The position numbers were made by a program, and so were the translations under genes. A stretch of 37,025 bases of DNA from CAYNTG01 sp964400105 (GTDB lineage Bacteria; UBP14; UBA6098): contig CAYNTG010000016.1 in NCBI GenBank assembly GCA_964400105.1, positions 1 through 37,025 of the forward strand, given 5' to 3'. Every line of letters begins with the position of its first letter. Position 1 is the stretch's first letter. Shown in pieces: positions 1-7,153 of this stretch. Below the pieces are notes generated by a model. The model was not told where the DNA came from, did not search any database, and was given only the letters and a program-made list of their open reading frames with translations.

Positions 1-23
1 TTGCTCTGCGGGCCGTTATCCTG

Positions 24-308
24 CTCCCTCCGGTCGATTGTAGGCTCCCTCTACCAGATTGCAAACTCACTCCGGTCGATTACGTCCTACCTCTACCCGA
101 TTGCAAGCTCCCTCCGGTCAATTGCGCCGTCCCTCTACCAGATTGTTAGCTCCCTCAGGTCAATTGCGCCGTCCCTCTACCCAATTGCAAGCTCCCTCCG
201 GTCGATTGTAGGCTCCCTCTATGCAATTGCAACTTGCAATCGAGGCCGGGGAGCTAAAGACCACCCCGGGGGAGCGAAAGATTATCGCCGGGAAGCAACA
301 ACCCCGGC
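24..308. repeat. 21-bp / 42-bp tandem repeat array
   Basis: The motif ctccctccgg and its close variants recur at 24, 66, 108, 150 and 192, exactly 42 bp apart. A related half-unit (ctccctctac and variants) falls midway at 45, 87, 129, 171 and 213, so the array is ten imperfect 21-bp units. From about 246 a second, shorter series (ccggggagc, cgggggagc, ccgggaagc near 246, 267 and 288) keeps the 21-bp spacing, but its units resemble the reverse complement of the first series. Because 21 is a multiple of three, an open frame stays open through the array (14-residue SLRSI..SLY.I repeat). I see no ribosome binding site or protein family to support a gene. Direct repeats are clear; the inverted relationship is weaker. 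Confidence 0.8.
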
Positions 309-595
309 AAAAATCGTCAACAATCCACCGCATCGACGAGTCGAACCACCCCGAAGTCGCGTCGGAACAGGCTGTAAAGAGCAATTAACATTGAAGAGAA
401 TAACATTTCCACAAGAAAAAAGCGTGGGATAAACACGGAAACGAAAAGATTGCCGCGTCGGGCATTGTTTGAACGACGGGCGACCGGCCGGGTCGACCGT
501 GCGGGAATATTATCGTTTTCAATCCGTTGGGGTTTGCCGGTGGTTAACCAGATGGCGAGCCACTCATGTCGTTTGTTGCGGTTTAAATTCCTCGC
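309..595. other. Stretch without a recognisable gene
   Basis: I see no protein family, RNA gene, promoter or terminator that I can defend between the repeat array and the duplicated ROK fragment. The open frames present on both strands have no start context and look like chance frames in GC-rich sequence. Confidence 0.5.
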
Positions 596-863
596 GGTTT
601 CAGGCTCGCTCGCTCGTTCGCTCTGCCCCTTCGAAGGCGAGCGCCGCCGCGCCAATAACGCCAGCAAGAGCGCCGAACTTTGCAAAATCGATTCTGCATG
701 TGGAAAAAAGCGCTTTCAATGCGCGGAATCGAGCCTCCCTGCGGATTTTCGATAGAAGAATTTCCTCGCCCCATCCGGTTACTCCACCGGCGAAAAGGAT
801 ACATTCGGGATTAAAGATATTTATCATATTCGCGGCGGCGATACCGAGGACGCGAGCCGTCTC
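596..863 (-). pseudogene. Duplicated 3' fragment of the ROK kinase gene
   Basis: These 268 bp match positions 1577-1844 with only five differences (about 98% identity by eye). The intact copy is the last 88 codons of the ROK kinase gene, its stop codon and four bases beyond. The fragment starts inside the gene at MINIFNPECILFAGG, keeps the same reading frame and ends with the same stop at 600-602, but it lacks the first 240 or so residues, including the ATP-binding and catalytic regions. Identity stops abruptly at both ends (595/596 and 863/864). It lies in the same orientation as the intact gene, about 0.7 kb beyond that gene's stop, with a toxin-antitoxin pair in between. It cannot make a functional kinase. 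The high identity implies a recent event or gene conversion; an assembly artefact is possible. Confidence 0.9.
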
Positions 864-877
864 ATGGAGTTTGTCCT

Positions 878-941
878 CCCCTACGGGCTTCTTGTGAGTG
901 GTATTGGTCGCGTTTTAGTTTTATCTCGCCGTCCCGTAGGG
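878..941. repeat. Short inverted repeat beyond the toxin gene
   Basis: The 9-mer ccctacggg at 879-887 is exactly complementary to cccgtaggg at 933-941, separated by 45 bp. Both arms are followed by cttc. It lies between the toxin stop and the ROK fragment. It could be an element edge or a weak transcript-end structure; there is no T-run. Confidence 0.4.
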
Positions 942-963
942 CTTCCTTCGGTCACCGGCCACG

Positions 964-1233
964 CTATTTGCGGTATACTTTATCCCGGCGGTCAATCGCT
1001 TCTATATATACTATGCGGTTTTCTCTGTCCAGTTTGAATAATATCCTGACATCGGAAAGCCGTATTCGGTAATAGCCTTTCCACTTGCCCTTTAAAAATT
1101 TGTAATCCGGTGCTCCCGGATGCCCCTCGCGCGTTTTGAGAAATCGAATTATCAAATCCTGAACCTTATCGAGCAAATTGTGATTGCGGGCGAATTTCTC
1201 GGCCTTATTTGAAAACTCTATTCGCCAGTTCAT
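964..1233 (-). CDS. RelE/ParE-superfamily toxin
   Basis: An 89-residue basic protein of the RelE/ParE toxin superfamily (usual size 85-100 residues), whose RelE-like members cleave mRNA on the ribosome. The family pattern is clear: an N-terminal helical hairpin with the start WRIEFSNKAEKF, a central basic turn (KFLKGKWKG, residues 46-53), the strand pair YRIRLSDVRILFKLD (residues 55-69) and the C-terminal IDRRDKVYRK with R82, R83 and Y87 where the family keeps its catalytic or RNA-binding basic and aromatic residues. The start codon overlaps the antitoxin stop by four bases (ATGA), so the pair is translationally coupled. I cannot tell from sequence alone whether it is an RNase or a ParE-type gyrase poison; the residues favour RelE-like. 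Confidence 0.85.
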   Translation of the reverse strand: MNWRIEFSNKAEKFARNHNLLDKVQDLIIRFLKTREGHPGAPDYKFLKGKWKGYYRIRLSDVRILFKLDRENRIVYIEAIDRRDKVYRK

Positions 1234-1427
1234 ACTTCTATTTCCACCGACAATACAGCATCCTTTTCGCCCGGTTCCCCGTGTGTTTCATCTATCTCGC
1301 GCTGTTCCTCGTCGGAGACCTCCGGTATGCACGACAAGAATAACGTGAACTCCTCCTCGCGTATAACCTCGCGAACAGCCTCTTTTATCAATTTCTTAAG
1401 AGTGTTTTCCGCAACTTTTACGGTCAT
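1230..1427 (-). CDS. Putative antitoxin paired with the RelE-type toxin
   Basis: A 65-residue acidic protein lying immediately upstream of the toxin, overlapping it by ATGA. The N-terminal part (MTVKVAENTLKKLIKEAVREVIREEEF) is predicted helical; the C-terminal half is rich in Glu and Asp (SDEEQREIDETHGEPGEKD), as expected for a toxin-neutralising tail. I do not recognise a named antitoxin family, so the role comes from position, size and charge. A good Shine-Dalgarno (AAAGGAGT) precedes the ATG and a plausible promoter lies 30-60 bp upstream. Antitoxin-first order fits autoregulated type II modules, but I see no clear operator palindrome. Confidence 0.75.
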   Translation of the reverse strand: MTVKVAENTLKKLIKEAVREVIREEEFTLFLSCIPEVSDEEQREIDETHGEPGEKDAVLSVEIEV

Positions 1428-1457
1428 ATTTACTCCTTTGAAGTAATTATCATAAAC

Positions 1458-1486
1458 AGAATACTAAATTTTTGCGCCCGTGGCAA
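1458..1486 (-). promoter_or_regulatory. Predicted promoter of the toxin-antitoxin pair
   Basis: On the minus strand TTGCCA (1486-1481) and TATTCT (1463-1458) are separated by 17 bp. A start site near 1451 would give a leader of about 25 nt ending in AAAGGAGT before the antitoxin ATG at 1427. Confidence 0.5.
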
Positions 1487-1580
1487 GTTTCCAGTTTTAG
1501 CCATCCATGGTCGTCAGTGGCGACCGACGGCTTCGCCAACTTATCTTTTTTGAATTCGTTCGAGCCACGACAGAAGGGTT

Positions 1581-2564
1581 TCAGGCTCGCTCGCTCGTTC
1601 GCTCTGCTCCTTCGAAGGCGAGCGCCGCCGCGCCAATAACGCCAGCAAGAGCGCCGAACTTTGCAAAATCGATTCTGCATGTGGAAAAAAGCGCTTTCAA
1701 TGCGCGGAATCGAGCCTCCCTGCGGATTTTCGATAGAAGAATTTCCTCGCCCCATCCGGTTACTCCACCGGCGAAAAGGATACATTCGGGATTAAAGATA
1801 TTTATCATGTTTGCGGCGGCGATACCGAGGGCACGAGCCGTCTCGGAAGTAACCTTTATAGCCGATATATCGCCTTCGCGAGCAGCCTCCCCAATTATCT
1901 CCGGGTCGAGCGAATCGAAGCTGCTACCCATTTTCTCCCACAACAACGACCCCTTGTCCTCGCGAAGCAAATCGAACGCGCGGGTAACAATGCCTTTTGC
2001 TCCCGCATATGCTTCGAGGCATCCGCGATTGCCGCAAGTGCAATGCCTTCCGTCAAATTCGATGGTCTGATGGCCAATCTCGGCGGCGCCGCCCCATGCG
2101 CCGTGAAATATCTTGCCGTCGATGATTATCCCACCTCCGATGCCAGTGCCCAGGGTGAAAAGAATCAGTGGGTCGGCGTTTTTGCCATTGCCCCATCTAT
2201 ACTCCGAAAGGGCCGCCAGATTTGCATCGTTGTCGATAGCCACGCGCTTTCCAAATCTATTCTCGAAAAATTCCCTAAGCACGATCCCCCTCCATGCCTT
2301 GAGATTCGGCGCAACCTCGACGATCCCTTCCGGTCGGCGGATCGCTCCCGGAAAGCCGATCCCTATCCCTACGAGCGATGTAATCTCGTGATCGGAATAT
2401 TCCACAAATTCGGCGATGTCGTCCACGAGGATGGAGGATGCAACATCGGGAGGGCTTTTCGGGGTTTGAGTTTGATCGCTGTCAATGATATTGCCTTCGC
2501 GATCGACGAGCGCCATCTTTGTAAATGTTCCACCGATATCGACTCCGAGTGCCAAATTATTCAT
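1581..2564 (-). CDS. ROK-family sugar kinase (glucokinase-like)
   Basis: A 327-residue ROK protein, a normal length for ATP-dependent glucose, mannose or N-acetylamino-sugar kinases. The phosphate-binding DIGGT motif is at residues 9-13, the catalytic aspartate is in IDNDAN (D113), the second phosphate loop is TLGTGIGGG (138-145), and the ROK zinc site is complete: H165 and CTCGNRGC with C175, C177 and C182. The start chosen is ATG 2564; a 50-residue longer frame reads back into the upstream gene and shows no kinase homology. The gene overlaps the end of that gene by 8 bp (ATGAATAA), so it is the last member of the aldolase-hydrolase-OmpA-ROK operon. There is no DNA-binding domain, so it is a kinase and not a repressor. 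The substrate is not predictable. The last 88 codons are duplicated at 596-863. Confidence 0.92.
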   Translation of the reverse strand: MNNLALGVDIGGTFTKMALVDREGNIIDSDQTQTPKSPPDVASSILVDDIAEFVEYSDHEITSLVGIGIGFPGAIRRPEGIVEVAPNLKAWRGIVLREFFENRFGKRVAIDNDANLAALSEYRWGNGKNADPLILFTLGTGIGGGIIIDGKIFHGAWGGAAEIGHQTIEFDGRHCTCGNRGCLEAYAGAKGIVTRAFDLLREDKGSLLWEKMGSSFDSLDPEIIGEAAREGDISAIKVTSETARALGIAAANMINIFNPECILFAGGVTGWGEEILLSKIRREARFRALKALFSTCRIDFAKFGALAGVIGAAALAFEGAERTSERA

Positions 2565-4143
2565 CACTGTGATACTCCCATTTGATGGTTGCGACAGCGC
2601 CCCACGGAATGAGGTGTTCCGGCGGCAAATCGAGTATTGGACCGGCGGCCCAGGGCAAAATCGAAGCTGCGTTGCCGACCGCGTGAACCTCCTCGCCGAT
2701 CTCGATATCGACATTCCTATTCGAAAGATAACTGCCCAAATCTTCGAGATTGTTTCTGTCGAAAGCCGCTATAAGCGCATAACCTAATCTGTCCCAAAGG
2801 TAGGTGGCTCTGCCGATGGAGAGCGAGTCCGCGTCGTTTTCGACCTCGACGGAATGTCCCGTCACCTGAATATGGAGCTTGCCGCCCTTTTTTACCAGGA
2901 ATTCTATCCTCGAAACGATAGGCGACATCGCGCCTTCCCAATGGCATATCGGTTCCAGTGAATTCAAAACAAACGGCACGACTGGAATCACGGCCATTTC
3001 CGAATAAGCCGAATCGAAATCCACATCGATATGAATCCATTCTGAGCGCTCGACTCTGTGGTCGCGGCCCCATGTTACGAGCGAAAATTCACAATCCGAT
3101 GGAACGATCAACGGCGCATCTTCGAGAGGCTCGAACTTCACCAACTTTGGAGGGGTGGAGCTTCCCCATGCGACAGGTTCGCGGCTTGTTTGCATATCCC
3201 TGTCGATCCGGAAAGAATAGGGACTCGAAGCGGAATCCACCGAAGGATTGAACCGGATCGGATCGAGCGATGCCGCCGCCGGTTCGACCCAAAGCAGATT
3301 CCCGTTTAGCGGCTCCGGGCCGCAGAACGAGGGCCAGAGATCGATCGTCATCTCTCCCGACTTCGACTTACCGCCATAAACGGCAACGAACTGGCGGCCA
3401 TTCTTCCATTTCATATCCTTTTTGAATTGGTCGGGAACGACCTCAATCCGGCTTATTGCTTCCTTTGCGGAAACGCCAAGCTCGCCGCTCGAAAAAAGCA
3501 GGTCGAGGTCCGGGTTCCGCAGGAGAATATCTCTAAGGAAGTCCGATTGCTTTTTGGAAATAATCCTGAAACCGCGTCTCCAATATGGTTTCACATCCGT
3601 CGCGACTATAACGCGCTGGTTCCATCCAGAAATTGTCGGCACGATCTCGACACGAGGATCGAAGACCGAGTTCTCGTGCGCAAATGTCTCAGTGAATTCG
3701 TATCCGCTCGATGCGATTTCGATTTTGAGGTCGAGCTGTGGTTGAAGGAGGAGGAGCACCTCGCGGACGGCGTTGGCGCGGCGATATGCCAACTCCTCGC
3801 CCTCGAAAGGTGATGCGATCCCGTCGATTTCATGTGAATAATATCCCCGAATCCGACAGTAGATATCCGGGTTCTGGACGATCCGCGCGGCGATTTTTGA
3901 CAGCACGCCTTCGTATCCTTGCGAGAGTATGTCATTCGCGGGATCGAAAAAGATTGTTTTGGGTAGAAAACTCCCAGCCCATGCGATATTAAGACCGCTG
4001 AAATCGATAATTTCCGTCTCAGTTTCCAAAACAGGAGACATCGGTGGCGGAGGGATCGTGTCCAAATCGACTTCTTGAGAACAGATAACAGTTGCTATCC
4101 ATAAAACCAAAGCGATAACAAATTTTAGGTCACGCTGTCTCAT
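2557..4143 (-). CDS. Exported protein with two OmpA-like regions
   Basis: A 528-residue protein with a basic start and hydrophobic segment (residues 7-20, FVIALVLWIATVI) resembling a Sec signal peptide. The first OmpA-like part (about residues 58-160) has the expected LPKTIFFDPAND strand, a long helix, YCRIRGYYS and the arginine-containing helix EELAYRRANAVREVL, which in OmpA domains faces peptidoglycan. A second divergent part (about 385-485) has IPVVPFVLNSLEP, LHIQVTGHS and SLSIGRATYLWDRL. The middle is not recognised. ATG 4143 is preferred over a start 10 codons earlier because it places the signal peptide at the N terminus; it overlaps the upstream hydrolase gene by 14 bp. A role in binding the cell wall is inferred. 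Why it sits between metabolic genes is unclear. Confidence 0.7.
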   Translation of the reverse strand: MRQRDLKFVIALVLWIATVICSQEVDLDTIPPPPMSPVLETETEIIDFSGLNIAWAGSFLPKTIFFDPANDILSQGYEGVLSKIAARIVQNPDIYCRIRGYYSHEIDGIASPFEGEELAYRRANAVREVLLLLQPQLDLKIEIASSGYEFTETFAHENSVFDPRVEIVPTISGWNQRVIVATDVKPYWRRGFRIISKKQSDFLRDILLRNPDLDLLFSSGELGVSAKEAISRIEVVPDQFKKDMKWKNGRQFVAVYGGKSKSGEMTIDLWPSFCGPEPLNGNLLWVEPAAASLDPIRFNPSVDSASSPYSFRIDRDMQTSREPVAWGSSTPPKLVKFEPLEDAPLIVPSDCEFSLVTWGRDHRVERSEWIHIDVDFDSAYSEMAVIPVVPFVLNSLEPICHWEGAMSPIVSRIEFLVKKGGKLHIQVTGHSVEVENDADSLSIGRATYLWDRLGYALIAAFDRNNLEDLGSYLSNRNVDIEIGEEVHAVGNAASILPWAAGPILDLPPEHLIPWGAVATIKWEYHSDE

Positions 4144-4921
4144 AGAATTCCGGTCTCCTGTCCTTAATAACATCGTTCGTTGCAGTGACCATTTTATCGC
4201 GCGCTAACTCGGGGGCTATATCGACCACCAAAACGGCCTCGTCGGAATCGCCAAGCTCGCCGAGAACATCTCCCTTTGGCGAATAAACGATGCTTTCCCC
4301 TGTAAATTTAAGTGAATTACCGCCGTGCGTTTCCACTCCAATCCTATTCGCGACAGCTATAAATACACGATTAGAGACGGCATGTGCATATGATGCCATC
4401 TGGCAATATGGCAAAACGAGGTTCGACATATGGCAAATAATATCCGCGCCGCGAATGGCGAGGGTTCGATACGACTCCGGGAAGATCCAATCGAAACAAA
4501 TCATCGAGCCGAATCGAGCGCCCTTGAACTCCACAATTTTAAATGGCAAATCGCCCGGTTCGAAAATCGATTTCTCTTCGCTGAAAAGATGTATCTTTCG
4601 ATACAGAGTCGAATCGCCGTTCGGAAGGACGAAGGCGGACGAGTTATATATTTTATCGCCCGCCGATTCTGGAAAACCGCCCATGGCTGCAGCGTCTTTA
4701 TCGTTAGCTATCTCCGCGAGAAATCGGTGCGTTTTGCCATCGGGGAACGGCTCCGCAAAGGTGCGAAGCTCATCTTTGTCTTTAAACAGATAGCCCGTCG
4801 AAAAAAGCTCCGGGAAGATGAAAACGTCCGCCTCGATGTTTGCGAGCATCGAGCGAAGCCGGTCGAAATTCTCCTCGACCTCGCCGAAATGTGGCGCATA
4901 TTGAACCAACGCGATTCTCAT
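4130..4921 (-). CDS. Carbon-nitrogen hydrolase (nitrilase superfamily)
   Basis: 263 residues, the usual single-domain nitrilase-fold size. The catalytic triad is visible: E38 in FIFPELFSTGY, K109 in YRKIHLF and C142 in SMICFDWIFPE. These enzymes hydrolyse amides or nitriles through a cysteine thioester in the cytoplasm. The YRKIHLF and CFDWIFPE contexts resemble the Nit/omega-amidase and N-carbamoyl-amide hydrolase branches; the substrate cannot be fixed. Its ATG overlaps the stop of the upstream aldolase gene by four bases and its own end overlaps the OmpA-like gene by 14 bp, so it is co-translated within the operon. The pairing with a class II aldolase recalls methionine or methylthioribose salvage, but that is only a suggestion. 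Confidence 0.88.
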   Translation of the reverse strand: MRIALVQYAPHFGEVEENFDRLRSMLANIEADVFIFPELFSTGYLFKDKDELRTFAEPFPDGKTHRFLAEIANDKDAAAMGGFPESAGDKIYNSSAFVLPNGDSTLYRKIHLFSEEKSIFEPGDLPFKIVEFKGARFGSMICFDWIFPESYRTLAIRGADIICHMSNLVLPYCQMASYAHAVSNRVFIAVANRIGVETHGGNSLKFTGESIVYSPKGDVLGELGDSDEAVLVVDIAPELARDKMVTATNDVIKDRRPEFYETA

Positions 4922-5517
4922 TTATCCGCTCCAAACCTTGCCGGCAACGCGATCATAGAAGCGAGCATCTGCACTTTCGCTGCATATTCGATCTGTTCGG
5001 CTATCATAACCGCTTCTTCGATATCTTTCCCCATCGCTACGATGCCGTGACGCGGCAGGATAGCGCCTTTTAAGTCATTGCGCAGAAATGGTTCCAAAAC
5101 CGACGCCGATTCCGGGGTCGAAGGCATGGCAAACTCCGTTGTAGGTATTCGCCCGAATTTAAGTCGAACCTCCGGCAAGATGTCGTCGCGAAACGGCACT
5201 CCTGCGACGGTTAGCGCAACAGTATAAGGCGCATGGCAATGGACGATAGCATTCACATCTTCGATTTCACTGTATATCGTCGTGTGCATAGGCAGTTCGC
5301 TCGACGGTTTTTCGCCGCTCAGAATCTTGCCTTCCGGATCGACGAGTGTGAAATCGGAGGATGTGAGTTTCCCTTTGCATACACCGGATATGGTAATCAG
5401 AATACCTTTCGATGTCCTTATGGATAAATTACCTCCGCCGCCCGGAAGAACCGACTGGGCATAAAGCCTTGTTCCGGCGTCGATTAGAAGCTCGATTGCA
5501 TCGTAGTAATTATTCAT
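4918..5517 (-). CDS. Class II aldolase family protein
   Basis: 199 residues of the zinc-dependent class II aldolase/adducin family (L-fuculose-phosphate aldolase, ribulose-phosphate epimerase and methylthioribulose-phosphate dehydratase relatives). The metal and catalytic residues are present: E74 in SSELPMHTTIY, the HCH pair H93 and H95, and H157 in PRHGIVAMG; the phosphate loop is PGGGGNLS (25-32). It probably cleaves or dehydrates a phosphorylated keto-sugar. ATG 5517 is preferred; the frame extends 12 codons further but that would run through the predicted promoter. There is no Shine-Dalgarno, and the -10 box ends 8 nt before ATG, which suggests a leaderless mRNA. It is the first gene of a four-gene overlapping operon ending in a ROK kinase, so an aldolase acting on a sugar phosphate made by that kinase is a reasonable guess. 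Confidence 0.87.
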   Translation of the reverse strand: MNNYYDAIELLIDAGTRLYAQSVLPGGGGNLSIRTSKGILITISGVCKGKLTSSDFTLVDPEGKILSGEKPSSELPMHTTIYSEIEDVNAIVHCHAPYTVALTVAGVPFRDDILPEVRLKFGRIPTTEFAMPSTPESASVLEPFLRNDLKGAILPRHGIVAMGKDIEEAVMIAEQIEYAAKVQMLASMIALPARFGADK

Positions 5518-5525
5518 TAGCGAAT

Positions 5526-5553
5526 AATATAATACAATAGGCAAATCGCGCAA
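5526..5553 (-). promoter_or_regulatory. Predicted promoter of the aldolase operon, leaderless type
   Basis: On the minus strand TTGCGC (5553-5548), a 16-bp spacer and TATATT (5531-5526) are followed after 8 nt by the aldolase ATG at 5517. Transcription would start at or one or two bases before the ATG. The remaining 5554-5694 spacer is AT-rich and shows no gene. Confidence 0.5.
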
Positions 5554-5694
5554 GGTATTTCAGCAAGCGGCTGTAATGCGTCTGATTCTTCAACGATATA
5601 GTTTTATCTAAATAAAGTTGTGGAGTTTGTGGATACAAGACCATAGTTTTATCAAACATTTTTTTTAAAATTTTTACCCAATCCCAAAATGCCG

Positions 5695-7059
5695 CTATCG
5701 GTTTCTATCGCAACGCATGTTTTCGAGTTCCTCTATAAGAATATCCTTTGTGTTCTTCGATGGTGAATCTATAACTATTTCGAGGAGTTTTTCCAAAATC
5801 TCTCCAACTTCACGACCTTCATTCAAAGCTAAAGTATTCATTATGTCATTGCCATCGATAGCAAGGTCTGTAGGTGAGAGCGGAGGTTTTTCTTCGAGGA
5901 TGCGCATTATCTTTTTTCTGTAAATCTTATCCGATTCCTCTTCGCGGTCGGTGCCCTGAGCCTTAATATCGGCGAAACGAAGCTCAAAAAGATCGTCGAG
6001 AAGCTCCACACCAACCCTGCGGATAAAACGCCGGATCCCCTTGTCAGTCTCGGCATGGCTGAACATATGAAATCTGACGAGCTGCGCCACTCGATTCGTA
6101 AGCTCCTTTGAAAAATGCAGTCTCGACATTATTTTTGTTGTCAATCTTTCGCCGAGATTTTGATGTCCGTAAAAAATCGCCCTATTCCTCTCCGGAAGAA
6201 ATTTTCTTCTCGCAGGTTTTCCTATATCGTGAAACAGCGCGGCGAGACGCACATCGAATTGTGGGGGTGACGCATCGACTGTATGAAGCAAATGCTCGAA
6301 GACGTCGTATGCGTGCCAACCACCCTCCTGCACGACGCCTACGCAACCGGCAAGCTCTGGAATAAAATGATCGAGCAATCCCCAATCGCGCCACAGACGC
6401 AACGCATCCGAAGGTTTCGGCAGAAGCAGTGTTTTTCTTATCTCCTCGGCGATCCGCTCAGGAGCGATATTTTTAATATCGGATGCGGTGGATCGAATGA
6501 GTTCGAGCGTCCGGGGCTCGACCGCGAGACCGCATTTTGCGCATATATAAGCGCCCCTGATACATCTCAACGGATCGGCCTCGAGTGAGGTATCGGTAAC
6601 CGCTTTTAGGATGTGCTTTTCGATATCTTCGATTGCGTGGAATGGATCGATTATCTCGCTTGTGCGGAGGTCGAAAGCCATCGCATCGACCGTGAAATCG
6701 CGTTGGGCGAGGTCTTCGACGACTGGCATATCGGGATCGACGGCACCGCCGTCCGGCATCGAAATATCCCTGCGCGACGGAACCGAAACATCGATAGTCT
6801 CCGAAGATAATCGTGGTGACCATTTTATAACCGTGAAACTTCGCCCGACCGCTTCGGCCTTTCCAAAGCGGCGAAGGATTTTCAGCAACCTATCGAGAGG
6901 GATGGATGTTACGAGAAGATCGAGTTCACGATATGGAATCCCGCAGATAATATCCCTAAGCGCGCCGCCGACAACATAGATACCGGCCTCTCCGGGCAGG
7001 TTTTCGATAAACCCGACCGGGATAGAGGCAATAAAACTTTCTCGCGAAACGGTTTTCAC
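5695..7059 (-). CDS. cca: tRNA nucleotidyltransferase / poly(A) polymerase family with HD domain
   Basis: 454 residues. The head is a class II nucleotidyltransferase: YVVGGALRDIICG (residues 28-40) with the GG and RD signatures, then ELDLL with E45 and D47 in the place of the metal-binding D-x-D pair. DLAQRDFTVDAMAF and DPLRCIRGAY are the standard neck motifs for nucleotide selection. An HD phosphohydrolase domain follows (FHDIGKPARRK near residue 280). Such enzymes add or repair the tRNA 3' CCA; this fits because the tRNA-Trp gene here has no encoded CCA. A glutamate at the first metal position is less common and worth noting. The start is GTG 7059, with AAGGA 8 nt upstream. It could also be a poly(A) polymerase or an A- or CC-adding enzyme; the families are hard to separate. 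Confidence 0.88.
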   Translation of the reverse strand: MKTVSRESFIASIPVGFIENLPGEAGIYVVGGALRDIICGIPYRELDLLVTSIPLDRLLKILRRFGKAEAVGRSFTVIKWSPRLSSETIDVSVPSRRDISMPDGGAVDPDMPVVEDLAQRDFTVDAMAFDLRTSEIIDPFHAIEDIEKHILKAVTDTSLEADPLRCIRGAYICAKCGLAVEPRTLELIRSTASDIKNIAPERIAEEIRKTLLLPKPSDALRLWRDWGLLDHFIPELAGCVGVVQEGGWHAYDVFEHLLHTVDASPPQFDVRLAALFHDIGKPARRKFLPERNRAIFYGHQNLGERLTTKIMSRLHFSKELTNRVAQLVRFHMFSHAETDKGIRRFIRRVGVELLDDLFELRFADIKAQGTDREEESDKIYRKKIMRILEEKPPLSPTDLAIDGNDIMNTLALNEGREVGEILEKLLEIVIDSPSKNTKDILIEELENMRCDRNR

Positions 7060-7153
7060 AGAAATGTCCTTCGACTGACGGTCGCCGTGCCAACTGAAAT
7101 TCTATTCGACATGAACAAACGATAAAAAAAACAAAACCGCAGATCGGGCTATT

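Noticed and set aside
24..233. CRISPR array
   Set aside because: The units are contiguous 21-bp repeats with no unique spacers and no cas genes nearby.
1..432. 143-codon open frame with a 14-residue repeat
   Set aside because: It is open only because the DNA repeat unit is a multiple of three; there is no ribosome binding site, the start lies at the window edge and the tail after the repeat has no protein-like character.
2565..2714. 50-residue N-terminal extension of the ROK kinase
   Set aside because: It reads antisense-like low-quality sequence inside the upstream gene in another frame; DIGGT is 9 residues from the ATG at 2564, as in other ROK proteins.
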